Positions 8,827-15,277 of a stretch of DNA of 30,336 bases are shown in pieces. The stretch lies in assembly GCA_900546565.1 (NCBI GenBank), contig URDC01000020.1, forward strand, positions 1-30,336, given 5' to 3'. The notes below the pieces were generated by a model. That model was not told where the DNA came from. It ran no database searches and saw nothing but the letters and a program-made list of their open reading frames with translations. Origin of the DNA: an uncultured Opitutales bacterium. GTDB lineage: Bacteria; Verrucomicrobiota; Verrucomicrobiia; Opitutales; Intestinicryptomonadaceae. Both the position numbers and the translations under genes were made by a program. Positions within the stretch are counted from its first letter, which is position 1. Each line of letters starts with the position of its first letter.

Positions 8827-9942
8827 ATGAAAAAATTATTCGTTGTTCAGGAGAAAGACCCGAGAGAGGCTCGTGTTGCGCTGATTCCCGCCGACGCGCA
8901 AAAGTTGGCAAAACTTGGGTGGGAAGTGAATGTCGAGCGCGGGGCGGGGCTCAAAGCGGGTTTTGTCGACGCCGACTATGAAGCTGCGGGCGCGAAGATT
9001 GTCGGCGCGGAAGCGATTGCGCAAGCCGACTTTGTCGCGGAGGTGCGAAAGCCCGACATTGCGGAAGTCTCGCGGCTCAAACGCGGGTCGTTCCATTTGA
9101 GCCTGCTCGACCCGTTCAACGAAAAGCCGCTGATTCGCGCGTTTGCGGAGGCGGGCGTTTATGCGGCGAGTTTCGAGCTTGTCCCGCGCAGCACGATTGC
9201 GCAGAAAATGGACGTGCTGAGTTCGCAGTCGAATTTGGCGGGCTACAATGCGGTGATTAAGGCGGCGTATTCAATCAACAAAATTCTGCCGATGATGATG
9301 ACGCCCGCGGGCACGATTTCGCCGTTGAAGTTTTTTATTGTCGGCGTCGGCGTAGCGGGTTTGCAGGCGATTGCGACCGCCAAGAGGCTCGGGGCGCGTG
9401 TGGAGGCGTTCGATACGCGTCCTGTCGTCGAAGAGCAGGTGAAGAGCTTGGGCGCGAAGTTTGTAAAAATCGACCTCGGCGAGACGGGGCAGACCGCGCA
9501 AGGCTACGCCAAAGAGCTGACTGCCGAGCAAATCGAGCTTCAACGCAAGGCCATGGCGAAAGTTTGCGCCCAAGCCGATGTCGTGATTACCACCGCCAAG
9601 CTTTTCGGCAGGAAAGCCCCGCGCATTATCACCGCCGAAATGGTGGAGGGTATGAAGTCGGGCAGTGTGGTTGTCGATATGGCGGTTGAATCGGGCGGCA
9701 ATGTTGAAGGCTCGCGCCCAGACGAAACGGTGATTACGCCCAACGGCGTGATGATTATCGGCGATACGTGTCTCGAAGCGGGGGTTCCCGCCTCGGCAAG
9801 CCAGATGTTCAGCGCGAATGTCTTCAACTATATTTCCCATTTTTCGCAGGGGGGCGAATTCAAGTTGAACTTCGACGACCCGATAATGAAGTCGACGGTT
9901 GTCGCCGCCGACGGCAAGATAACCGACCCGCGTTTTCAATAA
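8827..9942 (+). CDS. pntAA: NAD(P) transhydrogenase subunit alpha, part 1 (NAD-binding dI)
   Basis: Soluble NAD(H)-binding dI component of the proton-translocating Re/Si-specific transhydrogenase, 371 residues. The AlaDh/PNT N-terminal domain spans about 1-135 (QEKDPREARVALIPADA). The Rossmann domain contains GVGVAGLQAIATAKRLGA near 176-193, followed by VEAFDTRP with the acidic residue expected to bind NAD ribose. The RQD-loop region is represented by SSQSNLAGYNAV near 135-146. The size fits the split-subunit form, as in Rhodospirillum, where dI is its own polypeptide. The three pnt genes are contiguous, with 18 bp to the next gene. Confidence 0.95.
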   Translation: MKKLFVVQEKDPREARVALIPADAQKLAKLGWEVNVERGAGLKAGFVDADYEAAGAKIVGAEAIAQADFVAEVRKPDIAEVSRLKRGSFHLSLLDPFNEKPLIRAFAEAGVYAASFELVPRSTIAQKMDVLSSQSNLAGYNAVIKAAYSINKILPMMMTPAGTISPLKFFIVGVGVAGLQAIATAKRLGARVEAFDTRPVVEEQVKSLGAKFVKIDLGETGQTAQGYAKELTAEQIELQRKAMAKVCAQADVVITTAKLFGRKAPRIITAEMVEGMKSGSVVVDMAVESGGNVEGSRPDETVITPNGVMIIGDTCLEAGVPASASQMFSANVFNYISHFSQGGEFKLNFDDPIMKSTVVAADGKITDPRFQ

Positions 9943-9960
9943 TATTTTTGGAGGTTTTTT

Positions 9961-10248
9961 ATGGATATTGTATTGCTTTTATTTATTTTTACTTTGGCGG
10001 CGTTTTTGGGCTTCGAGCTGATTTCGAAAGTGCCCAGCCAGCTGCACACGCCGCTTATGAGCGGCTCGAACGCCATCAGCGGAATTACGATTGTCGGCGC
10101 GCTGATTGCCACGGCGGGAACGGCGGAAAGCGATTTTGCGACCGCGTTGGGGGCGTTGGCTTTGGTGCTCGCTACGGTGAATGTCGTGGGCGGCTATGTG
10201 GTCACGGACAGAATGCTTGCGATGTTCAAGAACAAGGAGGGCAAATAG
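9961..10248 (+). CDS. pntAB: NAD(P) transhydrogenase subunit alpha, part 2 (membrane)
   Basis: Small membrane component (95 residues) contributing helices to the dII proton channel. Three hydrophobic segments are visible at about 2-20, 38-54 and 60-82, with SQLHTPLMSGSNAISG between the first two, a conserved segment of this subunit. A good Shine-Dalgarno (GGAGG) precedes the ATG at 9961. It ends one base before pntB, and AAGGAGG inside its own 3' end serves as the pntB ribosome site, so the two are translationally coupled. Confidence 0.95.
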   Translation: MDIVLLLFIFTLAAFLGFELISKVPSQLHTPLMSGSNAISGITIVGALIATAGTAESDFATALGALALVLATVNVVGGYVVTDRMLAMFKNKEGK

Positions 10249-10249
10249 T

Positions 10250-11716
10250 ATGAAGGATTCAAGTTGGCTTCCCGAACTGGTGAATGTGGCGTATATTATT
10301 TCGTCGGTCTTGTTTATTTTGGGTATCAAGATGCTCGGCAGGGCGCAGACGGCGCGGCGGGGCAACATTGTCTCGGCGTGGGGTATGTTGCTGGCTGTCG
10401 TGGTGACGCTTTTCGACAGGGAAATTCTCAATGCCGCCGACGCGAAATCGTGGGCGATTCTTGTCGGGGCAGTCGCAGTCGGCGCGGTTGTCGGCGCGGT
10501 CGCGGCAAAGAAGGTCAAGATGACTTCAATGCCCGAGATGGTTGCGCTGCTTAACGGGTTCGGCGGTCTGGCGAGTTTGCTTGTCGGCTGGGCGGATTTC
10601 TACTACAACGGCGTGGTGAGTTCGACGGTTTCGAAGGCGTTGGCGGCGGTTGTGCCGTCGGCGGGGGATATGTCGACGTTCACGAAATTCGCGACGATTG
10701 CGGCGGTGCTCATCGGCGGAATTACGTTTACGGGCAGCGTTTATGCGTGGGCGAAGCTTTCGGGAAAAATCTCGGGCAAGGCTCAGGTTTTTGCGGGGCA
10801 GAAGATTGTAAACGCGCTTTTGGCGGCGGTTGTGGTTGCGGTGTCGGCGGCGTTCCTGTTTGCGGGCGACGCCCAGACGGCGCACTGGCTTTTGATTGCT
10901 GCGGCGGCGTTTTCCTTCGCGCTCGGGTTCGCGGCGGTTATGCCAATCGGCGGCGGCGATATGCCCGTGGTGATTTCGATGCTCAACTCGCTTTCGGGCT
11001 TGGCGGCATCGGCGGCGGGGTTCGTAATCGAAAACAACGTGCTGATTGTTGCGGGCTGTTTGGTAGGCGCAAGCGGCGTGATTTTGACGGTGATTATGTG
11101 CAAGTCGATGAACAGGACGCTGGCGAATGTGCTGTTTTCGGGCTTCGGCGCGTCGGGCGGTTCGGCGGCGGGAAAAGTCGAAGGCGAGATGAAGGCTATC
11201 AGCGCGGACGACGCCTACTACATTCTCGAAGCCGCGCAAAGCGTGGTGTTTATCCCCGGCTACGGCATGGCGGTTGCGCAGGCGCAGCACGCCGTAAAAG
11301 AGCTTGCCTCGATTTTGGAAAACAACGGCGCGGAGGTTTGTTTTGCAATCCACCCGGTCGCGGGGCGCATGCCGGGGCATATGAATGTGCTTTTGGCAGA
11401 GGCAGACGTTCCGTATGAGCAGCTCAAAGAAATGGAGGAGGCCAACCGCATTTTGGAGACTGCCGATGTTGCGATTGTCATAGGCGCGAACGACGTTGTA
11501 AACCCCGCTGCGGCGGAGGACAAGTCAAGCCCGATTTACGGAATGCCGATTATCGAGGCGTTCAAGGCTAAGACCGTTTTGGCGTTGAAACGCGGCAAGG
11601 GCGCGGGATTCTCGGGTCTCGAAAACGCGCTGTTCTTCCGTCCGAATACGCGCATGCTTTACGGCGACGCGAAGGCGACAGTAAACGATCTTGTGGCAAA
11701 ATTTAAGGAATCTTAA
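10250..11716 (+). CDS. pntB: NAD(P) transhydrogenase subunit beta (membrane plus NADP-binding dIII)
   Basis: Membrane subunit of 488 residues that, with PntAA/PntAB, couples hydride transfer from NADH to NADP+ to inward proton movement. The first 290 residues hold eight or nine transmembrane helices (dII). The C-terminal dIII has GYGMAVAQAQ, HPVAGRMPGHMNVLLAEA and VIGANDVVNPAA, the NADP-binding motifs. The ATG at 10250 is chosen because it follows AAGGAGG at ideal spacing and starts a family-like N-terminus; an in-frame ATG 23 codons upstream lies inside pntAB. A strong terminator follows at 11771-11803. Confidence 0.95.
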   Translation: MKDSSWLPELVNVAYIISSVLFILGIKMLGRAQTARRGNIVSAWGMLLAVVVTLFDREILNAADAKSWAILVGAVAVGAVVGAVAAKKVKMTSMPEMVALLNGFGGLASLLVGWADFYYNGVVSSTVSKALAAVVPSAGDMSTFTKFATIAAVLIGGITFTGSVYAWAKLSGKISGKAQVFAGQKIVNALLAAVVVAVSAAFLFAGDAQTAHWLLIAAAAFSFALGFAAVMPIGGGDMPVVISMLNSLSGLAASAAGFVIENNVLIVAGCLVGASGVILTVIMCKSMNRTLANVLFSGFGASGGSAAGKVEGEMKAISADDAYYILEAAQSVVFIPGYGMAVAQAQHAVKELASILENNGAEVCFAIHPVAGRMPGHMNVLLAEADVPYEQLKEMEEANRILETADVAIVIGANDVVNPAAAEDKSSPIYGMPIIEAFKAKTVLALKRGKGAGFSGLENALFFRPNTRMLYGDAKATVNDLVAKFKES

Positions 11717-11770
11717 TATTTTGTATTTGACTGCCGCGCTGTGTATGATTGCCGCGCGGCGGGGTTGCGG

Positions 11771-11803
11771 ACGCCGCGCAGTTTGGTTGCGCGGTGTTTT
11801 TTT
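11771..11803 (+). terminator. Intrinsic terminator of the pnt operon
   Basis: A 10-bp GC-rich stem (11771-11780 with 11788-11797, one G-U pair) and a 7-base loop are followed by six more T residues. Confidence 0.8.
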
Positions 11804-11889
11804 GCGTCGCGCGGAGTGGAGCGGAGTGCGGCAGGGTGCGGGAGGCTTTTTTTATTGATTTTTTTAGATAAAAAACTTTTACTGAAAAT

Positions 11890-12327
11890 ATGAAAAACGC
11901 AAAAACTACTCCGAAGAAGGCGGTTAAAAAAGCCGCGACAACATCGAAGAAAACGGTAGCAGCATCGACGAAGTCGGCGGCGAAGCCCGCGAAAGCCGCG
12001 AAGGTTGCGAAGCCCGCTGCGGTGAAAAAACCGGCTGTGTCGGCATCGACGAAGAAGCCGTGCGCGAAGCCGTGTTCGAGATCGGCGTGCAAGTGCTCCG
12101 AAAAGGGCTGCGCGGCGAAGGCGGCGAAGAAGTCGGCGGCGCGTTCGATGGATTTCGAAAAATTCCTCGAAGCGGCGTTCTCGGACAGCGAATGCAAGAA
12201 GATGGCGCGCGCGCAGATTATCAAGACTGCCATACGTCTGCTCAAAGCCGACGAGAAGGCTGCGGCGAAGATTGCCGCGCAGGTCGATGTGGCGTTCCCG
12301 AAAATCGAAGTCGCGTTTAAGGGCTAA
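11890..12327 (+). CDS. Histone H1-like (Lys/Ala-rich) DNA-binding protein with a cysteine cluster
   Basis: Small basic protein, 145 residues. Residues 1-56 are built of Lys, Ala, Pro, Thr and Ser, with KKAVKKA / AKPAKAAKVAK blocks resembling the Hc1/H1-like tails of chlamydiae and other PVC bacteria, so nucleoid binding is the likely role. Residues 58-74 contain five cysteines in a short span (CAKPC, then CKC and GC), unusual for such tails and suggestive of metal binding or disulphides. Residues 87-145 are a different, helical, mixed-charge domain (MDFEKFLEAAF onward) that I do not recognise. It is monocistronic, with terminators on both sides. There is no clear Shine-Dalgarno before the ATG at 11890. 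Confidence 0.75.
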   Translation: MKNAKTTPKKAVKKAATTSKKTVAASTKSAAKPAKAAKVAKPAAVKKPAVSASTKKPCAKPCSRSACKCSEKGCAAKAAKKSAARSMDFEKFLEAAFSDSECKKMARAQIIKTAIRLLKADEKAAAKIAAQVDVAFPKIEVAFKG

Positions 12328-12354
12328 GCTTTTTATAGGGATTTGATTTTTTTG

Positions 12355-12387
12355 CGCCGCTTCGGTTTTTCGGGGCGGCGTTTTTTT
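12355..12387 (+). terminator. Intrinsic terminator of the histone-like gene
   Basis: CGCCGC (12355-12360) pairs with GCGGCG (12375-12380) and is followed by seven T residues, 28 bp past the stop codon. Confidence 0.8.
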
Positions 12388-12566
12388 GCATCGCGCGGGG
12401 TGTCGCAAAAAGGCGGCAGGCGCGGGGGGTGTTTTAGGCGTTCGGGGAAATAGGCGGAGCTCGGGATGGGGCGAGTCGGTTTTTGATGCGGGATTGCGCG
12501 TTTGAGCCGATGTCGCGGGAGTGGCGGAATAAGCGGTTTTAAACGGCTTCGGGCGGAAGTTAAAAT

Positions 12567-12601
12567 TTGACACATTCGGGCGGGTTGTGCATATTCGCGC
12601 T
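12567..12601 (+). promoter_or_regulatory. Promoter of the GntR regulator, suggesting a leaderless mRNA
   Basis: TTGACA (12567-12572) matches the -35 consensus exactly. CATATT (12590-12595) follows after 17 bp and matches TATAAT at four of six positions. Transcription would start about at the ATG at 12602, leaving essentially no 5' leader. No Shine-Dalgarno is present, which agrees with this. Confidence 0.55.
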
Positions 12602-13339
12602 ATGAAAAATACGCCGAAGTATCTTGTGATTGCCGAAGAAATCGCGAAAAGCATTGCGGGGGGCGAAATCGGCGCGGGCTGCAAAGTTCCGTCGGAAAAC
12701 GACATTGCCAAACGTTGGGGCGTGAGTTGTTCGACGTCTCGCAAGACGCTTTTGGAGCTTGAACTGCGCGGGCTTGTCAAGCGCGTGCGCGGCAAGGGAA
12801 CGGTGGTTTTGCAGCGCGACGGATTTTTTTTAAGCCGCGCGTTGGGTTCGTTTTCGGCGTTGAAGGGCAGTTTTGCCTCGAATCTGCGCAGGGAGGGGAT
12901 TGCGGCGAAGGTCGAGACTGTCGAGAAGAAGGTTTTCCACGGAAAGGTCGACATTCAGGTGTCGGGCAATTTCTACGAGATTGTCGGCAAAATCGCGAAG
13001 CTGCGCGTGTTCCGCTACGGGAACTCGCGAATGCTGAAAGACGAGACGCTTTATTTCGACGCGTCGTTGTTGCCCGAAATAGAGAAGTTTGACGATATCG
13101 ACAATCCGCTCGAATTTTTCGCGTCGCAATACGGGGTTGTGGTGGAAAAAGTCGACAGGAACATTTTCGCCAAGAGTTTGGAGGCGGGCGAAGGCAACGG
13201 GTTTTCGAAGTCGCAGCCGACGGTTGTGATGTGTCTGGAAGGCGCGAATTTGCTGCGCTCGGGGCGCGTGGTGGCGATAGAAAAATCGCTCTACCGCGCG
13301 GACGCCTACAAGTTTACGATTTCGACGCCGTTTGTGTGA
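12602..13339 (+). CDS. GntR-family transcriptional regulator with UTRA effector domain
   Basis: Cytosolic DNA-binding repressor/activator, 245 residues, HutC-type layout. The winged helix spans about residues 6-70: KYLVIAEEIAKSIAGGEI, then KVPSENDIAKRWGVSCSTSRKTL with the recognition helix, then GLVKRVRGKGTVV as the wing. The rest (about 80-240) fits a UTRA ligand domain, which usually senses a sugar or amino-acid metabolite; the ligand is not predictable. It follows a terminator and has its own promoter, so it is probably monocistronic. A GTG 15 bp upstream is possible, but the ATG at 12602 is favoured. It lies upstream of the candidate graspetide locus on the same strand, separated by a strong terminator; control of that locus is possible but untested. 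Confidence 0.87.
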   Translation: MKNTPKYLVIAEEIAKSIAGGEIGAGCKVPSENDIAKRWGVSCSTSRKTLLELELRGLVKRVRGKGTVVLQRDGFFLSRALGSFSALKGSFASNLRREGIAAKVETVEKKVFHGKVDIQVSGNFYEIVGKIAKLRVFRYGNSRMLKDETLYFDASLLPEIEKFDDIDNPLEFFASQYGVVVEKVDRNIFAKSLEAGEGNGFSKSQPTVVMCLEGANLLRSGRVVAIEKSLYRADAYKFTISTPFV

Positions 13340-13460
13340 GGCTGTCGGGTGGCGCGGGGCTCGCGGGGTTTGTAGCGGCGTGGAGTGTGCGGTTGCACAA
13401 AAAAACGTCCGACGGGATATTTGTATTTAACGTCATTTAATCTAAAATTTTCCGATTCTA

Positions 13461-13488
13461 AAACGTCCGTTTTTACGGACGTTTTTTT
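13461..13488 (+). terminator. Intrinsic terminator after the GntR regulator
   Basis: A perfect 10-bp stem (13461-13470 with 13475-13484) with a TTTT loop is followed by further T residues. It isolates the GntR transcript from the peptide gene that begins 37 bp later. Confidence 0.85.
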
Positions 13489-13524
13489 GATTTTGAAAAA
13501 ATATATTTTTTACGCGGAAGAAGT

Positions 13525-13797
13525 ATGAAGCTTTTACGAAATGGTTTATGGAAGTTAATAAAAACTTCCGCAACAAAAGGAAAATATATGATCATATCAA
13601 CAATGGTGGCTTCGATGGCATTGATGTCTCCCGTCGACGTCGCACAAACAGTATCGGAACTTTCCGAGCCTCAGGGTATTGTTTCTGCCCGTGGCGAAGA
13701 ACTCAAAGACGCGGGAAAAACAGGGGTGAGTATGAACTATACTCATACAGGTCCATTGCCAAATCCAATGATGGACGACGCCAAAACTTGGGACTGA
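13525..13797 (+). CDS. Candidate graspetide (omega-ester peptide) precursor
   Basis: Small protein of 90 residues from the ATG at 13525, or 69 from the ATG at 13588, which has AAAGGA at good spacing; the start is unresolved. The segment just after residue 21 is hydrophobic (MIISTMVASMALM) and could be part of a leader or a signal peptide. The middle is acidic/polar (SELSEPQG, RGEELKDAG). The C-terminus is a likely core: NYTHTGPLPNPMMDDAKTWD, with Thr-x-Thr, a Pro-rich turn and Asp-Asp ten residues on, then a terminal Asp. Thr hydroxyls and Asp side chains are the partners that graspetide ligases join as esters. The leader lacks the PFFxRFL motif of microviridins and the core lacks their TxKxPSD. 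Support comes mainly from the adjacent ATP-grasp gene. Secreted small protein of other function is the alternative. Confidence 0.6.
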   Translation: MKLLRNGLWKLIKTSATKGKYMIISTMVASMALMSPVDVAQTVSELSEPQGIVSARGEELKDAGKTGVSMNYTHTGPLPNPMMDDAKTWD

Positions 13798-13810
13798 TTT
13801 TTAAACTTCG

Positions 13811-13841
13811 TCGGGGTGCGGTTTTGTGCCCCGATTTTTTT
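13811..13841 (+). terminator. Terminator/attenuator between precursor peptide and ATP-grasp gene
   Basis: TCGGGGTGC (13811-13819) pairs with GTGCCCCGA (13826-13834) as a 9-bp stem with two G-U pairs and a 6-base loop, followed by seven T residues. It lies within an apparent operon, where a partial terminator would keep precursor transcript in excess over enzyme transcript. Full termination with a separate enzyme promoter is also possible. Confidence 0.75.
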
Positions 13842-13872
13842 GCTCAATTTTTAATAATAACAAAAATATTTT

Positions 13873-14778
13873 ATGCTTTTAATTATTACCTGTTCGCAAG
13901 ACGTAACAACGGATATGCTTTTACCGTTTCTCGACGGGATTGACGTTTTCCGCTTTGACATTAACAAATGGAATGAATACGCGTGGGATTTTTCCTCTGA
14001 CGGATTCGTTGTGCAGGCTCCCGACGGCAAACAAATGCGCGAATCAGACCTAAGGTGTGTATATTTGCGCAAGCCGATGTTTTTAGATTCGATAGACGTT
14101 CCCGCCGACGGTTGTCTTGAAAACTGGACGCGCGCCGAAGTCGAGCGAATGTGGCGGGATTTATATTTTGATATGTGTGCCCGCGGCAAGGCTGTTTTTG
14201 CGCCCGATACGCGCGGCAAGTGGTATAAATTTTCGCAAATGCGCCTTGCAAAGAAATATTTCAAAGTGCCCGAATTCCATATTGTGCGCGGATTTATTCC
14301 CGACGAAATTCGCGACGGTGAATGGGTTGCAAAGGCTTTGACGCAAGAGCGAATCGGCAGGGATAAAACTTTTATGACGCGCAAAATAGCCGCCGACAAA
14401 ATAGACCCGTATTATCCGTGGTTTTTACAGCGCAGGGTAGACGCGCAAAAAGAAATTACGGCGTTTTATTTGAACGGAAAAACATTCGCCTTTGAAATTG
14501 ACCGCTCAAAAATAAAGTATGACGACAGTCGCGCAGAGGGCATATATATGAAATGGGAGCGAACGTCGCTTTCGGCGGACGAAGAGATTGCCATTGCAAA
14601 CTTTATGCGCGACAGCGGCTACGTTCACGGGCGTTTCGACTTTTTGCGCAAAGACGGCGAGCTTGTGTTTTTGGAGCTAAACCACAACGGTATGTGGGCG
14701 TGGCTCGATTTGAAATACGAAGAGGGAATCTTCAAATACGTAGCCGATGAAATCAGGAAATTCTATGCCAAATGCTGA
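13873..14778 (+). CDS. ATP-grasp peptide ligase, graspetide/microviridin-ligase (MvdC/MvdD) type
   Basis: Cytosolic enzyme of 301 residues, predicted to use ATP to form side-chain ester or amide cross-links in the neighbouring precursor. Visible features: an N-terminal pre-ATP-grasp region with YLRKP (64-68), where microviridin ligases have a W/Y-x-R-R/K segment; Lys116-Lys128 region followed by FKVPEFHIV (130-138), the usual 'K..G..vP.t' stretch; WVAKAL with an ATP-binding Lys154; FLQRRVDAQKEITAFYLNGK (184-203), matching the 'Q..i.K..E.R....g' stretch; GYVHGRFDFL with Asp256; and ELNHNGMWAW (268-277), the Mg-binding E-x-N followed by NG-x-W characteristic of these ligases. Length is normal for the family (about 300-330). 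No Shine-Dalgarno precedes the ATG at 13873. A 51-codon membrane ORF overlaps its end. Confidence 0.82.
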   Translation: MLLIITCSQDVTTDMLLPFLDGIDVFRFDINKWNEYAWDFSSDGFVVQAPDGKQMRESDLRCVYLRKPMFLDSIDVPADGCLENWTRAEVERMWRDLYFDMCARGKAVFAPDTRGKWYKFSQMRLAKKYFKVPEFHIVRGFIPDEIRDGEWVAKALTQERIGRDKTFMTRKIAADKIDPYYPWFLQRRVDAQKEITAFYLNGKTFAFEIDRSKIKYDDSRAEGIYMKWERTSLSADEEIAIANFMRDSGYVHGRFDFLRKDGELVFLELNHNGMWAWLDLKYEEGIFKYVADEIRKFYAKC

Positions 14779-14920
14779 AACAAAAATTCTTCGCGTTTTG
14801 GTTGTCGTGGTAATCGCGTTTTTGGTTACGGCGTTTTGGTTTATGTCGGCGGCGGTTGATAATGCTTCCGCCGTTGATTGTTCCTTGTATAAAGCGGGTT
14901 TTTCGGAGATTTCGGAATAG
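14765..14920 (+). CDS. 51-residue single-span membrane peptide overlapping the ATP-grasp gene
   Basis: ATG at 14765 to TAG at 14918-14920, overlapping the last 14 bases of the ligase gene in another frame, an arrangement typical of translational coupling. The product starts MPNAETKILR, has one strongly hydrophobic helix at about residues 11-30 (VLVVVVIAFLVTAFWFM), and ends in a short mostly acidic segment with one Cys (Cys39) and a C-terminal Glu. A terminator follows 53 bp later, so it would be the last gene of the transcript. I recognise no family. Possible roles are export helper or self-protection, but that is inference from position only. It is short enough to be spurious. Confidence 0.5.
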   Translation: MPNAETKILRVLVVVVIAFLVTAFWFMSAAVDNASAVDCSLYKAGFSEISE

Positions 14921-14973
14921 AAAAACGGAAAATCGGTTCGTTAATAATCTACATTTTGTCGAATTTTGTAAAG

Positions 14974-15016
14974 AAATAGGAGGCTGCCGAAGAAGGGAGC
15001 CTCCTATTTGTTTTTT
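14974..15016 (+). terminator. Strong intrinsic terminator ending the candidate graspetide operon
   Basis: A perfect 12-bp stem (14974-14985 with 14998-15009) and a 12-base loop are followed by a run of six T and a further T-rich stretch. It lies between this operon and the convergent sigma-factor transcript. Confidence 0.88.
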
Positions 15017-15091
15017 AGTTTTTATTTTTTTACGCGGAATGCTGTTTGTTAAAAGCCGTCCGTTTGTTCGACGGGGTTGCCGTCATTTTTT

Positions 15092-15277
15092 TTATTCTTT
15101 TTTCATTTTGTCGGCGAGGTTGCGGCGTTCTATGTCCAGTTTTATTTCCCGCGCCTGTGTGGATTTCTTTATTTTATTTATTTGTTTGTAGGCGGCTTTG
15201 AGGTCGGCTATGATTGTCTCTTCGCTGTCGCCGAGTTTGTTGGGGACGTTTCTGTCTTCGGGGTCTTGTTTTGTCAT
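15092..15277 (-). CDS. 61-residue charged hypothetical protein coupled to the sigma factor
   Basis: The start codon overlaps the stop of the sigma-factor gene (ATGA, 15274-15277), so the two are translationally coupled. The product is highly charged and predicted helical, without membrane segments: an acidic first third (MTKQDPEDRN... DSEET), then a Lys/Arg/Glu-rich helix likely to form a coiled coil (about 24-61). No family is recognised. Position suggests it may modulate the sigma factor, for example as a small co-factor or anti-sigma, but nothing in the sequence proves it. Confidence 0.6.
   Translation of the reverse strand: MTKQDPEDRNVPNKLGDSEETIIADLKAAYKQINKIKKSTQAREIKLDIERRNLADKMKKE

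Noticed and set aside
11713..12954. 413-codon minus-strand ORF over the histone-like gene and the regulator start
   Set aside because: It crosses two strong terminators, covers a well-supported plus-strand gene and has an Arg/Ser-rich random composition.
13525..13797. Microviridin-type precursor
   Set aside because: Neither the PFFxRFL leader helix nor the TxKxPSD core is present, so only the broader graspetide assignment is kept.
14856..15191. 111-codon plus-strand ORF after the ligase
   Set aside because: It runs through the perfect terminator hairpin and T tracts, is Phe/Arg-rich and lies opposite the coupled 61-residue gene.
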